64,000 bases of DNA from Streptomyces sp. NBC_00536 (GTDB taxonomy: Bacteria; Actinomycetota; Actinomycetes; Streptomycetales; Streptomycetaceae), in assembly GCF_036346295.1 (NCBI RefSeq), contig NZ_CP107819.1:3038001-3102000 (forward strand), in the 5' to 3' direction. This document shows positions 1-9,085 of the stretch, piece after piece. The notes under the pieces were generated by a model. That model worked only from the letters and a program-made list of their open reading frames with translations. It ran no database searches and was not told the origin of the DNA. Positions within the stretch are counted from its first letter, which is position 1, and the number at the start of each line of letters is the position of its first letter. A program made the position numbers and the translations under genes.

Positions 1-810
1 TTCCTGCGCGTCACCTTCGGCGGCGAGTCCCTCGCGGACTTCCGTTCCGGCGGGTACGACCAGAGCCTCTCGCTCTTCCTCCCGCCGCCCCACCAGGAGC
101 ACACCACGCTCCCGTCCACGGACGAGGAGACCTGGTTCGGCGCCTGGCGCGGGATGCCGGAGGAGGAGCGTCCGGTGATGCGTTCGTACACCGTGCGCGA
201 GCAGCGGCGTACGGAGGCGGGCGTGGACGAGGTCGACATCGACTTCGTCCTGCACGGCGAGGGCAGCCCCGCCTCCTCCTGGGCGGGCCGGGCGGTGTCC
301 GGCCGCCGGATCCTGGCGATCGGCCCGGCCGTCGCGGAGAACAAGTCCGTACGGTTCCAGCCGCCCGCGGACACGGACCTGGTCCTGATGTACGCCGACG
401 AGACCGCGCTGCCCGCGGCCGCGGCGATCCTGGAGCGGCTCCCGGACGACGCCCGCGTGCGGGCCTGGTTCGAGGTGCCGCACGAGGACGACCGGCTCGC
501 GCCGGCGGCCCCGGCGGGCGCGGACATCACCTGGATCGTCCGCGCGGACCAGGGGCCCGGGCGCACCGAGCGGGTGCTGGAGGCGCTGCGGGCGGCCGAA
601 GTCCCGGACGCGCGGGCTCCGTACGCATGGATCGCGGGCGAGGCCGGCACGGTGCGTGCGGTCCGCCGCCATGTCGTGCAGGAACGTTCCATCGACCGGC
701 GCGCGGTGCGTTTCACCGGTTACTGGCGGCTCGGCAGGAGCGAGGAGCAGCTGCTCGCCGAGGCGTACGCGGGCGAGGCTCCCAGCGAGGACCCCGACTC
801 CGCGCTCTGA
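1..810 (+). CDS. Siderophore-interacting protein (FAD ferric-siderophore reductase), 5' partial
   Basis: The reading frame is open from the first base, so the true start lies upstream. About 269 residues are present. The R-S-Y-T-x-R motif at window bases 178-195 is the flavin-binding signature of the SIP/ViuB family, and the C-terminal half has the SIP NAD(P)H-binding layout, with G-E-A-G-T and a terminal Y-W-R-L-G. Family members reduce ferric siderophores in the cytoplasm and so release iron. The gene sits directly before an iron box and desABCD, which fits reductive recycling of ferrioxamine. A strong hairpin follows the stop, so it is probably not read through into desA. Confidence 0.9.
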   Translation, partial: FLRVTFGGESLADFRSGGYDQSLSLFLPPPHQEHTTLPSTDEETWFGAWRGMPEEERPVMRSYTVREQRRTEAGVDEVDIDFVLHGEGSPASSWAGRAVSGRRILAIGPAVAENKSVRFQPPADTDLVLMYADETALPAAAAILERLPDDARVRAWFEVPHEDDRLAPAAPAGADITWIVRADQGPGRTERVLEALRAAEVPDARAPYAWIAGEAGTVRAVRRHVVQERSIDRRAVRFTGYWRLGRSEEQLLAEAYAGEAPSEDPDSAL

Positions 811-821
811 CAGACAACGTG

Positions 822-850
822 AAGGGCCCCGGCTTCCCGCCGGGGCCCTT
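822..850 (+). terminator. Hairpin terminator after the SIP gene
   Basis: Inverted repeat AAGGGCCCCGG / CCGGGGCCCTT with a 7-nt loop, 11 bases past the SIP stop and 18 bases before the iron box. It separates the reductase transcript from the des operon. Confidence 0.75.
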
Positions 851-868
851 CCCCATTTGGTGCAGAAC

Positions 869-887
869 TTAGGTTAGGCTAACCTAA
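869..887 (+). promoter_or_regulatory. Iron box (DmdR1/DtxR-type operator) of the des operon
   Basis: TTAGGTTAGGCTAACCTAA is an almost perfect 19-bp palindrome and matches the DmdR1/IdeR consensus for Streptomyces siderophore promoters. It lies 44 bases upstream of the desA ATG. The expected effect is iron-loaded repressor shutting off desABCD. Confidence 0.93.
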
Positions 888-931
888 TCAACGCACCCCA
901 CCCTCTCTTCCCTGCCCGGAGGAACCAGTTG

Positions 932-2413
932 ATGCGTCAGCATCTGCTCAACGAGACGACCGCGGACCTCTACCGGCGTTCCGTCACCGAGGGCGTCGCA
1001 CGCGTGGCCGCCAAAATCGCCACCACGGAACGCCCCCACACCGGCATATCCGTCGACGAACTCGCCCCGGTCATCAACGGGATCGACCTGGACAAGCCGC
1101 TGGAGGACCCGGCCCTCGTCCTGGACGAGCTGGAAGAGGTCTACCTGCGCGACGCGGTGTACTTCCACCACCCGCGCTACCTCGGTCACCTCAACTGCCC
1201 GGTCGTCATCCCCGCCGTGCTCGGCGAGGCGGTCCTCTCGGCCGTCAACTCCTCGCTCGACACCTGGGACCAGTCGATCGGCGGCACGCTCATCGAGCGC
1301 CGCCTCATCGACTGGACCTCCGGGCGCATCGGCTTCGGCCCCGGCGCGGACGGCGTCTTCACCTCCGGCGGCAGCCAGTCGAACTTCCACGCGCTGCTCC
1401 TCGCCCGGGACGAGGCCTGCCGGACCGTCATGCAGAGCAGCCTCGACCTGACCAAGTCGCAGGTGCTGCCGAAGCTCCGCATCTTCACCTCCGAGTGCAG
1501 CCACTTCAGCGTCCAGAAGTCGGCCGCCATGCTCGGCCTCGGCTACGAAGCGGTCATCTCCGTCCCCTGCGACGCCAAGCGCCGGATGGACACCTCGGTC
1601 CTCGCCCTGGAGCTGGAGAACTGCGCCCGCGAAGGCCTCTTCCCGATGGCCGTCGTCGCCACCGCGGGCACCACCGACTTCGGGTCCATCGACCCGCTCC
1701 AGGAGATCGCCGACCTGGCCGCCGAGCACTCCGCGTGGATGCACGTGGACGCCGCCTACGGCTGCGGCCTGCTGGCCTCCCCCACCCGCCGGCACCTCCT
1801 CGACGGCATCGAGCGGGCCGATTCGGTCACGGTCGACTACCACAAGTCGTTCTTCCAGCCCGTCTCCTCCAGCGCCGTCCTGGTCCGCGACCGCGACACC
1901 CTCAAGCACGCCACGTACCACGCGGACTACCTCAACCCGCGCCGGATGGCGGAGGAGCGGATCCCCAACCAGGTCGACAAGTCGATCCAGACGACGCGCC
2001 GCTTCGACGCCCTCAAGCTCTGGATGACCCTGCGCGTGATGGGCGCGGACGGCATCGGCTCGCTCTTCGACGAGGTCATCGACCTGGCCGCCGAGGGCTG
2101 GAAGCTGATCGACGCCGACCCCCGCTTCGAGGTCGTCGTCGAGCCGCAGCTCTCCACGCTGGTCTTCCGCTACCTCCCCGCCGGGGGCGAGTACCGCGAG
2201 GACCTCCTCGACGAGGCCCAGCTGCACGCCCGCAAGGCCCTGTTCGCCTCGGGCGAGGCGGTCGTCGCCGGCACCAAGGTGGACGGCGACCAGTACCTCA
2301 AGTTCACCCTCCTCAACCCGCAGACCACGACGGCCGACATCGCGGCCGTCCTCGACCTTCTCGCCGCACACGCCGAGCAGTTCCTGGGAGAATCCCTTGC
2401 CGTCCACCACTGA
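932..2413 (+). CDS. desA: Lysine decarboxylase DesA (PLP-dependent)
   Basis: 493 residues, a group II PLP decarboxylase. It makes cadaverine from lysine, the first step of desferrioxamine synthesis. The PLP lysine is K305 in the motif V-D-Y-H-K-S-F-F, preceded by H-V-D-A-A-Y-G, the Asp that contacts the pyridine nitrogen. The ATG at 932 is chosen because GGAGGA (918-923) is 8 bases upstream; the TTG at 929 is too close. An iron box lies just upstream. The 3' end overlaps desB by 17 bases, so translation is likely coupled. Order and overlaps match the known Streptomyces desABCD operon. Confidence 0.96.
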   Translation: MRQHLLNETTADLYRRSVTEGVARVAAKIATTERPHTGISVDELAPVINGIDLDKPLEDPALVLDELEEVYLRDAVYFHHPRYLGHLNCPVVIPAVLGEAVLSAVNSSLDTWDQSIGGTLIERRLIDWTSGRIGFGPGADGVFTSGGSQSNFHALLLARDEACRTVMQSSLDLTKSQVLPKLRIFTSECSHFSVQKSAAMLGLGYEAVISVPCDAKRRMDTSVLALELENCAREGLFPMAVVATAGTTDFGSIDPLQEIADLAAEHSAWMHVDAAYGCGLLASPTRRHLLDGIERADSVTVDYHKSFFQPVSSSAVLVRDRDTLKHATYHADYLNPRRMAEERIPNQVDKSIQTTRRFDALKLWMTLRVMGADGIGSLFDEVIDLAAEGWKLIDADPRFEVVVEPQLSTLVFRYLPAGGEYREDLLDEAQLHARKALFASGEAVVAGTKVDGDQYLKFTLLNPQTTTADIAAVLDLLAAHAEQFLGESLAVHH

Positions 2414-3698
2414 GCCCCACGACTTCATCGGCATCGGGCTCGGTCCCTTCAACCTGGGACTCGCCTGCCTGACGGCGCCCATCGACGAGCTCGACGGCCT
2501 GTTCATCGAATCGAAGCCGCACTTCGAGTGGCACGCCGGGATGTTCCTGGACGGCGCGCACCTGCAGACGCCGTTCATGTCGGACCTGGTCACGCTGGCC
2601 GATCCGACCTCGCCCTTCTCCTTCCTGAACTACCTGAAGGACAAGGACCGGCTGTACTCCTTCTACATCCGGGAGAACTTCTACCCGCTGCGGGCCGAGT
2701 ACAACGACTACTGCCGCTGGGCCGCCGACCGCCTCGACAACGTCTTGTACTCCACCTCCGTCACCGAGGTCACCCACGACGAGCGGACCGGGCTGTACGA
2801 GGTCCACACCGACCGGGGTTCCGTGCACCGCGCCCGCCGCCTGGTCCTCGGCACCGGCACCCCGCCCTTCGTCCCCCCGGCCTGCGAGGGCCTGGGCGGC
2901 GACGTCACCCACAACTCCGCCTACATGCAGAACAAGGCGGAGCTGCAGCGGAAGAAGTCGATCACCCTGGTCGGCTCGGGCCAGAGCGCCGCCGAGATCT
3001 ATTACGACCTCCTGTCGGAGATCGACGTCCACGGCTACCGGCTCAACTGGGTCACCCGCTCCCCGCGGTTCTTCCCGCTGGAGTACACCAAGCTGACGCT
3101 GGAGATGACCTCCCCCGAATACGTGGACTACTTCCACGCGCTCCCCGAGGAGACCCGCTACCGCCTGGAGAGCACGCAGAAGAACCTCTTCAAGGGCATC
3201 GACGGCGAGCTGATCAACGCCATCTTCGACCTGCTCTACCAGAAGAAGGTCTCCTCGCCGGGCCCGGTCCCGACCACCCTGCTGACCAACACCGCGCTGA
3301 ACTCGGCGGCGTACGACACCACCACGGGCACCTACACCCTGGGGCTGCGCCAGGAGGAGCAGGAGCGCGACTTCACCCTCGCCACCGAGGGCCTGGTGCT
3401 GGCCACGGGCTACCGGTACCGCCTCCCGGAGTTCCTCGCCCCGGTCCGCGAGCGCCTCAACTTCGACGGCCACGGGCGGCCCGACGCGGCCCGCAACTAC
3501 AGCATCGACACCACCGGCCGTGGCGTGTTCCTGCAGAACGGGACCGTCCACAACCACTCGATCACCTCGCCCGACCTGGGCATGGCCGCGTACCGCAACG
3601 CCTACATCGTCGGGGAACTGCTCGGCCGCGAGTACTACAAGGTCGAGAAGTCCATCGCGTTCCAGCAGTTCGCCGCCCCGGAAGGCACCCTCGCATGA
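2397..3698 (+). CDS. desB: Cadaverine N-hydroxylase DesB (flavin monooxygenase)
   Basis: 433 residues. DesB hydroxylates cadaverine to N-hydroxycadaverine with FAD, NADPH and O2, as in the lysine/ornithine N-monooxygenase family. Visible signatures are the N-terminal FAD motif G-I-G-L-G-P-F-N-L, the NADPH motif V-G-S-G-Q-S-A-A-E near residue 195, and the late A-T-G-Y motif near residue 340. It starts with TTG at 2397, supported by GGGAG at 2386-2390; no ATG nearby has a better site. The start lies inside desA and the stop forms an ATGA overlap with desC, so the operon is read as one coupled unit. Confidence 0.95.
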   Translation: MPSTTEPHDFIGIGLGPFNLGLACLTAPIDELDGLFIESKPHFEWHAGMFLDGAHLQTPFMSDLVTLADPTSPFSFLNYLKDKDRLYSFYIRENFYPLRAEYNDYCRWAADRLDNVLYSTSVTEVTHDERTGLYEVHTDRGSVHRARRLVLGTGTPPFVPPACEGLGGDVTHNSAYMQNKAELQRKKSITLVGSGQSAAEIYYDLLSEIDVHGYRLNWVTRSPRFFPLEYTKLTLEMTSPEYVDYFHALPEETRYRLESTQKNLFKGIDGELINAIFDLLYQKKVSSPGPVPTTLLTNTALNSAAYDTTTGTYTLGLRQEEQERDFTLATEGLVLATGYRYRLPEFLAPVRERLNFDGHGRPDAARNYSIDTTGRGVFLQNGTVHNHSITSPDLGMAAYRNAYIVGELLGREYYKVEKSIAFQQFAAPEGTLA

Positions 3699-4279
3699 GC
3701 ACCACCGACGTCCTCTTCACCCGCACCGACCCGGACCTCGGCACCTTCGCCGTCCGGCCGCTGGACCCCTTCGCCGACGCGGAGCTGCTGCACGGCTGGG
3801 TCACCCACCCGAAGGCCGCGTTCTGGATGATGCAGGACGCCTCGCTGCCGGACGTCGAGCGCGAGTACATGAGGATCGCCGCGGCCGAACACCACGACGC
3901 GTTCATCGGACTGCACGACGGGCGGCCCGCCTTCCTGATGGAGCGCTACGACCCGAGCGAGCTGGAGCTGGTCGGCCTGTACGACGCCCTGCCCGGGGAC
4001 GTCGGCATGCACTTCCTGGTCGCCCCCAGCGACCGGCCGGTGCACGGGTTCACCCGCGCCGTCATCACCACCGTCATGGCGGCCCTGTTCGCGGACCCGG
4101 CGACCGCGCGCGTCGTCGTCGAGCCGGACGTCCGCAACACCGCCGTGCACGCCCTCAACGCGGCGGTCGGCTTCGTGCCCGAGCGCCCCGTCACCAAGCC
4201 CGAGAAGGAAGCCCTGCTGAGCTTCTGCACCCGCGCCCAGTTCCAGGCGGCCACGGCCGCGCAGGGAGCCTCGATATGA
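3695..4279 (+). CDS. desC: N-hydroxycadaverine acyltransferase DesC (GNAT fold)
   Basis: 194 residues. In the pathway it acylates N-hydroxycadaverine with succinyl-CoA (or acetyl-CoA) to give the hydroxamate building blocks. The protein resembles the RhbD/IucB-type siderophore acyltransferases: a G-W-V-T-H-P-K motif early on, and a C-terminal [14 protein letters not shown] stretch typical of GNAT enzymes. The ATG overlaps the desB stop (ATGA), and its own stop overlaps the desD start in the same way. No separate promoter is visible. Confidence 0.94.
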   Translation: MSTTDVLFTRTDPDLGTFAVRPLDPFADAELLHGWVTHPKAAFWMMQDASLPDVEREYMRIAAAEHHDAFIGLHDGRPAFLMERYDPSELELVGLYDALPGDVGMHFLVAPSDRPVHGFTRAVITTVMAALFADPATARVVVEPDVRNTAVHALNAAVGFVPERPVTKPEKEALLSFCTRAQFQAATAAQGASI

Positions 4280-6057
4280 CCCTCGCCGACGCCGTCTCCC
4301 ACCTCTCCCCCGAGCTTTGGGAGCGCGCCAACCGCGCCCTCGTCCGCAAGGGCCTCGCCGAGTTCTCGCACGAGCGCCTGCTGACCCCCGAGCCGCTCGG
4401 CGGGGACCGCTACGCCGTCCGCAGCGACGACGGGAGCGTGGAGTACCGCTTCACCGCCCGGCGCCACGCCCTGGACCACTGGGCGGTCGAGGAGTCCTCG
4501 GTCAGCCGCCACCAGGACGGCCGGGAACTCCCCCTCGACGCGCTCGACTTCCACATCGAGCTGCGCGGGGCGCTCGGGCTGAGCCCCGAGGTGCTGCCCG
4601 TGTACCTGGAGGAGATCTCCTCCACCCTCGCCGGCTCCGCCTTCAAGTACACGAAGGAGCAGACCCCCGCCGCGGTCCTCGCCACGTCCTCCTTCCAGGA
4701 CATCGAGACCGGCATGACCGAGGGCCACCCCTGCTTCGTGGCGAACAACGGCCGCCTCGGCTTCGGCGTCCACGAGTTCCTCTCGTACGCCCCCGAGGCC
4801 GCGAGCCCCGTCCACCTCGTGTGGGTCGCGGCGCGCAAGGACGTCTCCACCTTCACGGCGGGCGCGGGCCTGGACCACGACTCCTTCGTCCGCGCCGAGC
4901 TGGGCGAGAAGGCCGTCGAGGGCTTCGCCGCCCGGCTGCGCGAGCTGGGGCTCGAACTCGCGGACTACCACCTGCTGCCGGTGCACCCCTGGCAGTGGTG
5001 GAACAAGACCTCGGTGACCTTCGCGGCCGAGATCGCGAACCAGCGGCTGGTGCTGCTGGGCGAGGGCGAAGACGCCTACCTCGCGCAGCAGTCGATCCGC
5101 ACCTTCTTCAATCAGAGTGCGCCGCACAAGCACTACGTCAAGACGGCGATCTCCGTCCTCAACATGGGCTTCATGCGCGGCCTCTCCGCCGCCTACATGG
5201 AGGCCACCCCGGCCATCAACGACTGGCTGCACCAGCTGATCCAGGGCGACGAGACGCTGCGCTCGGTCGACTTCTCGATCATCCGCGAGCGGGCGGCCAT
5301 CGGCTACCACCACCGCCAGTACGAGCGGGCCACCGACCGGTACTCCCCGTACCGCAAGATGCTGGCCGCGCTGTGGCGCGAATCCCCGGTGGAGTCCCTG
5401 CGCGACGGCGAGCGCCTGGCCACGATGGCCTCGCTGCTGCACGTCGACGCCGAGGGCAGGTCCTTCGTGGGCGCGCTCATCGAGGAGTCGGGACTGGCTC
5501 CCGCCGAGTGGCTGCGCTCGTACCTGCGCGCCTACCTGGTGCCGCTGCTGCACTGCTTCTACCAGTACGACCTCGCGTACATGCCGCACGGCGAGAACAC
5601 GATCCTCGTCATCGAGGGCGGGGTGGTGAAGCGGGCGATCTTCAAGGACATCGCCGAGGAGATCGTCGTCATGGACCCGGACGCGGTGCTGCCGCCCGCG
5701 GTCGAGCGGGTCCGGGCGGACATCCCGGAGGACATGAAGCTCCTGTCGGTCTTCACCGACGTCTTCGACTGCTTCTTCCGCTTCCTGGGCCCGATCCTGG
5801 ACGCGGAGGGCATCTGTGAGGAGGACACCTTCTGGCGGGCGGTCGCCGACTGCGCCCACACCTACCAGGAGTCGGTGCCGCAGCTCGCGGAGCGTTTCGA
5901 GCGCTACGACCTCTTCGCCGAGGAGTTCCAGCTGTCCTGCCTGAACCGGCTCCAGCTGCGCAACAACAAGCAGATGGTCGACCTCGCCGACCCGGCCGCC
6001 GCGCTGCAGCTGGTCGGCACCCTCAAGAACCCCGTCGCGCCCTTCGCGCGGCGGTGA
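4276..6057 (+). CDS. desD: Desferrioxamine synthetase DesD (IucA/IucC family)
   Basis: 593 residues, an NRPS-independent siderophore synthetase. It joins and cyclises N-hydroxy-N-succinylcadaverine units with ATP to form desferrioxamines. Family hallmarks are G-H-P-x-x-x-x-x-x-G-R-L-G-F (residues ~150-165), the H-P-W-Q-W region (~237-241), and the C-terminal H-G-E-N-T-I-L and K-D-I-A-E-E segments that bind nucleotide. The ATG overlaps the desC stop, completing the four-gene operon. Downstream lies a long-loop inverted repeat shared with the convergent hexosaminidase gene. Confidence 0.95.
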   Translation: MTLADAVSHLSPELWERANRALVRKGLAEFSHERLLTPEPLGGDRYAVRSDDGSVEYRFTARRHALDHWAVEESSVSRHQDGRELPLDALDFHIELRGALGLSPEVLPVYLEEISSTLAGSAFKYTKEQTPAAVLATSSFQDIETGMTEGHPCFVANNGRLGFGVHEFLSYAPEAASPVHLVWVAARKDVSTFTAGAGLDHDSFVRAELGEKAVEGFAARLRELGLELADYHLLPVHPWQWWNKTSVTFAAEIANQRLVLLGEGEDAYLAQQSIRTFFNQSAPHKHYVKTAISVLNMGFMRGLSAAYMEATPAINDWLHQLIQGDETLRSVDFSIIRERAAIGYHHRQYERATDRYSPYRKMLAALWRESPVESLRDGERLATMASLLHVDAEGRSFVGALIEESGLAPAEWLRSYLRAYLVPLLHCFYQYDLAYMPHGENTILVIEGGVVKRAIFKDIAEEIVVMDPDAVLPPAVERVRADIPEDMKLLSVFTDVFDCFFRFLGPILDAEGICEEDTFWRAVADCAHTYQESVPQLAERFERYDLFAEEFQLSCLNRLQLRNNKQMVDLADPAAALQLVGTLKNPVAPFARR

Positions 6058-6064
6058 CCGCGGG

Positions 6065-6106
6065 CCGGGCGCGCCGTCGATACGGTCCCTCGCACAGCGC
6101 GCCCGG
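6065..6106. terminator. Inverted repeat between desD and the convergent hexosaminidase gene
   Basis: CCGGGCGCGC and GCGCGCCCGG form perfect 10-bp arms around a 22-nt loop in the 58-base gap between two convergent stops. It is a plausible bidirectional terminator, without a T run. Confidence 0.5.
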
Positions 6107-6115
6107 TCCCACGGG

Positions 6116-7699
6116 TCAGGACCAGGGGACGTCCGGGGCCCGGTAGAAGGTCACGCCCTGCTCGTCGAGGCGCGGCCCCTGGGCCGCCAGCCGCTTCGCG
6201 TACGCCGTCCAGTTGTGCGCGGTCTTCGGCGCCCAGCCCAGTTCGGCGAGGCCCAGTACCCGCGGGAAGGCCATGAACTCCAGGTCGGCGCGGGTGGCGA
6301 TGGTCTCGGTCCACAGCGGGGCCTCCACCCCCAGTACCGCGGACTCCGGCACTCCGGACCCGCTCAGGTACGTCCCCGGGTCCCAGTCGTACGCCTGCTT
6401 CACCGGTACGAAACCGGCCCAGGTCAGCCCCGGCTTCGTCGTCAGGTCGTACTTCATGTCGAGGTAGAGCCGGTCCGCGGGCGACAGGATCAGCGGGTGC
6501 CCGTGCGCGGCGGCGTCCGCCACCTTCCCCTTCTCCCCGGGCGCGGTGGTCGCGGTCCCCCAGTACTGGAGCACCGTCCCGTCCGCCGGGCGGGCTCCCG
6601 CCAGCTGGTGCCAGGCCACGGCCGTCTTCCCGTGCCGCGCCACCGCCTCCTGCGCCCGGTCCATGAACGCCGCGTAGTCCTCGGCGCTGGTGCTGTGCGC
6701 CTCGTCCCCGCCGATGTGCAGGTAGCGGCCCGGGGTCAGCTCCGCCAGCTCGCCGAGCACCTCGTCGATGAACGTGTACGTCACTTCCTTGCGCACGCAC
6801 AGCGAGCTGAAGCCGACCTTGATCCCGCGGTAGCGGGCGGGGGCCTTGCCGTCGCAGTTCAGTTCCGCGTAGGAGGCCAGCGCCGCGTTCGTGTGCCCCG
6901 GCATGTCGATCTCGGGCACCACCTCGACGTGCCGCTCCTTCGCGAACTCCACCAGCGAGCGGTACTCCTCCTTGCTCCAGGACCCGCCGGGCCCGGTGCC
7001 GACCTCGGTGCCGCCCCCGTACTCCGCCAGCCGCGGCCAGGAGTCGATGGCGAGGCGCCAGCCCTGGTCGTCGCTCAGGTGCACGTGCAGCGTGTTGACC
7101 TTGTACTGGGCGAGCTGGTCGACGTACCGCTTCGCCTGGCCGACCGGGAAGAAGTGGCGGGCGACGTCCAGCATCGCGCCCCGGTAGGCGAAGCGCGGCC
7201 GGTCGGTGATCGTGCCGCCCTGGACGAGGCCGCCGCCCGCCGCGGGGACCAGCTGGCGCAGGGTCTGTACCGCGTAGAAGAGCCCGGCCGGGGTGTGCGC
7301 GGTCAGGGTCACGGCGTTTGCGTCGGAGGTCAGCTCGTACCCCTCCGCCCCCAGCGCCGTGGCCTGCTCGTCGATCCGCAGCAGGATCCCGTCGCGCTGG
7401 TCGCCGTCCACCACCATCAGCGACAGCCCGCTGGTGGCGCGCAGCTGCTCGGCGAGCCGGTCGGCGCTCTCCCGGGTGTCCGGGGAGGACGGGTCGGCGC
7501 GGATCACCGTGCCCGGTCCGAGGACATAACCGGTGCCCGGGGCCGTGGCCCTGGCCTGCGCGGGCGCCGGGAGCAGCCGTTGGAAGGCGGGGAGCGCGGG
7601 CGCCGTGGCCCCCGGTTTTCCGTCGTCCCCGTGGGCGGCGGTGCACGAGACCGCCGCCATGAGGACCAGCAGGGCGGCGAAGGTACGCGGGACTCTCAT
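6116..7699 (-). CDS. Beta-N-acetylhexosaminidase, GH20, secreted lipoprotein-like
   Basis: 527 residues. GH20 enzymes release GlcNAc from chitobiose and other amino-sugar ends. The N-terminus has Arg, a hydrophobic run and V-S-C at residues ~17-19, which looks like a lipobox, so the enzyme is probably exported and lipid-anchored. The catalytic pair is in H-I-G-G-D-E-A-H, and the family's H-L-S-D-D-Q-G-W and D-M-P-G-H motifs are present. The ATG at 7699 gives a complete signal peptide. It follows desD in convergent orientation, as the hexosaminidase does beside des in S. coelicolor. The GlcNAc link to glmS nearby fits amino-sugar scavenging. I see no dre box at its start. Confidence 0.9.
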   Translation of the reverse strand: MRVPRTFAALLVLMAAVSCTAAHGDDGKPGATAPALPAFQRLLPAPAQARATAPGTGYVLGPGTVIRADPSSPDTRESADRLAEQLRATSGLSLMVVDGDQRDGILLRIDEQATALGAEGYELTSDANAVTLTAHTPAGLFYAVQTLRQLVPAAGGGLVQGGTITDRPRFAYRGAMLDVARHFFPVGQAKRYVDQLAQYKVNTLHVHLSDDQGWRLAIDSWPRLAEYGGGTEVGTGPGGSWSKEEYRSLVEFAKERHVEVVPEIDMPGHTNAALASYAELNCDGKAPARYRGIKVGFSSLCVRKEVTYTFIDEVLGELAELTPGRYLHIGGDEAHSTSAEDYAAFMDRAQEAVARHGKTAVAWHQLAGARPADGTVLQYWGTATTAPGEKGKVADAAAHGHPLILSPADRLYLDMKYDLTTKPGLTWAGFVPVKQAYDWDPGTYLSGSGVPESAVLGVEAPLWTETIATRADLEFMAFPRVLGLAELGWAPKTAHNWTAYAKRLAAQGPRLDEQGVTFYRAPDVPWS

Positions 7700-7741
7700 G
7701 AGCCCAGGTATAGGCGCGGTGGGCGGTGCGAGAATCCACGG

Positions 7742-8635
7742 ATGGCGGAAATCATCCAGAAGGACGGCAATTGGACCTTCGACGGGGACGTGGTGCGCAT
7801 CGTGCCGGGCCGCGACAAGGGGGTGGGGCTGCTCCGGCAGACCCTCGGTGAGGTGACCGTGCCGCTGCGCGCGCTGGCGGGGATATCCCACGAACCGGGG
7901 CGCAAGGCGGGCCGGTTGCGGCTGCGCCTGCGCGACGGGGCCGACCCGCTGCTCCAGGTGACCGGCGGGCGGCTGCCGGAGGCTTCCGATCCGTACGTGC
8001 TGACGGTGGGGGCGGACCGGGCCGGGGTCGCGGAGTACTTCGTGGAGGAGGTGCGGACCGCCCTGCTGCTGGAACAGGTGGATCCGGGCCCGGTGGACGC
8101 GTACCTGCTGCCGGGGCCCGCGGTGCCGGTCACGGTCGGCGCCGGGGACGGGACGGTGTCCTTCGACGGGGACCGGGTGTCGCTGGAGTGGAACTGGAAG
8201 ACGGAGGAGGGCAAGGCGTCCTCCGGGCCGCACGAGTTCCGGGTGGGCGCGCTGCGGTCGGTGGAGTGGGCTCCGGCGAAGGGGCTGGACAACGGCTGGC
8301 TCCGCTTCCGCCTGGCGGGGGCGCCGCCGGCTCCCGAGCCGAAGTACGACCCGTACGCGGTGGAGCTGTTCGGCTTCAAGAAGGACCCCCTGATGGCGCT
8401 GGTCGCGGCGGCCGTGCTGGTGCGGATGCCGCATCCGGCGGCGCCGCGGGACGCCGTGCCCGCCGGATGGGGCGAGAAGGAACTCGGGGCGGGCCCGGGC
8501 GCGGGGGTGGCCGCGGCCGAGGATCACGACGTGCTGTTGCGGCGGCTGCGCGAGCTGGCCGAGCTGCACGGGGCGGGGGTGCTCACGGCGGAGGAGTTCA
8601 CGGCGGCGAAGCAGGCCGTTTTGCGTCGTTTCTGA
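7742..8635 (+). CDS. DUF4429 protein with C-terminal SHOCT-like helix
   Basis: 297 residues with no signal peptide or membrane segment. Two similar beta-rich halves are visible, each starting with a W-T/S-F-D-G-D pattern (residues ~9-16 and ~140-148), which is the tandem layout of DUF4429. The last 30 residues (L-R-E-L-A-E-L-H-x-x-G-V-L-T-x-E-E-F-x-x-x-K) match the SHOCT short domain, often found at the ends of oligomeric proteins. The start is an ATG 42 bases from the divergent hexosaminidase start. The function is unknown; PH-like fold and membrane association are family guesses only. Confidence 0.75.
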   Translation: MAEIIQKDGNWTFDGDVVRIVPGRDKGVGLLRQTLGEVTVPLRALAGISHEPGRKAGRLRLRLRDGADPLLQVTGGRLPEASDPYVLTVGADRAGVAEYFVEEVRTALLLEQVDPGPVDAYLLPGPAVPVTVGAGDGTVSFDGDRVSLEWNWKTEEGKASSGPHEFRVGALRSVEWAPAKGLDNGWLRFRLAGAPPAPEPKYDPYAVELFGFKKDPLMALVAAAVLVRMPHPAAPRDAVPAGWGEKELGAGPGAGVAAAEDHDVLLRRLRELAELHGAGVLTAEEFTAAKQAVLRRF

Positions 8636-8680
8636 CCGACCCGGACCGGATTATTCGCTTCCGTTGGTCCGTACCAGTGC

Positions 8681-8706
8681 GATCCTGCCCGATTTCGGGC
8701 AGGATC
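8681..8706 (+). terminator. Hairpin terminator after the DUF4429 gene
   Basis: Perfect 10-bp arms GATCCTGCCC / GGGCAGGATC around GATTTC, followed by TTTG, 45 bases after the stop. Confidence 0.75.
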
Positions 8707-8742
8707 TTTGCATTCCCGGAGATCACCCGCCAGTATCTACGG

Positions 8743-9018
8743 GTGTCCGATCGCCGCCCGTCGCATGACGACCTCGTCGACCACCTGGTGCGCAGCACCG
8801 CGCTCCAGCGCGGCGAAGCCGCCCGGGTGGTGCTCGACGTCCTCGCGTACTTCGACGAGACGACCGAGGAATTCGTCCGGCGCCGCCACCGCGAGCTGCA
8901 GTCCGGCGGCGCGGTGAACGCGGAGATCTTCGAACGCATCGCGGCCGAACTGCCGCACCGCGCCGTGGCGCCGCCGGAGCTGTCGCTGCGGCAGCTGCGC
9001 CGCATCGTCTACGGCTGA
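8743..9018 (+). CDS. Small conserved helical protein upstream of glmS
   Basis: 91 residues from a GTG at 8743. I do not recognise a named domain. The sequence is charged and predicted helical (D-D-L-V-D-H-L-V-R, A-R-V-V-L-D-V-L-A-Y-F), with no cysteine pair, signal peptide or membrane segment. It lies 67 bases before glmS in the same direction and could be cotranscribed with it. No canonical ribosome-binding site precedes the GTG, so the start is uncertain; the absence of stops upstream would allow an extension of about 40 residues. Codon use is normal for the region, which supports a real gene. Confidence 0.6.
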   Translation: MSDRRPSHDDLVDHLVRSTALQRGEAARVVLDVLAYFDETTEEFVRRRHRELQSGGAVNAEIFERIAAELPHRAVAPPELSLRQLRRIVYG

Positions 9019-9085
9019 ACCGGCCGGGCGGCCACCGGGCCGCCGCCGGGCACGAACACCGAACTTCAGGAGGGGCAAGAACCGT

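Noticed and set aside
884..2593. 569-codon open frame on the minus strand opposite desA
   Set aside because: It mirrors the third-position GC of desA and gives a low-complexity Val/Gly/Arg/Asp protein with no start signal. The same holds for long antisense frames opposite desD (3946-5859), glmS (8723-10960) and other genes.
9019..9085. Possible glmS ribozyme upstream of glmS
   Set aside because: The gap is only 67 bases and shows none of the ribozyme core; the ribozyme is known mainly from Firmicutes.
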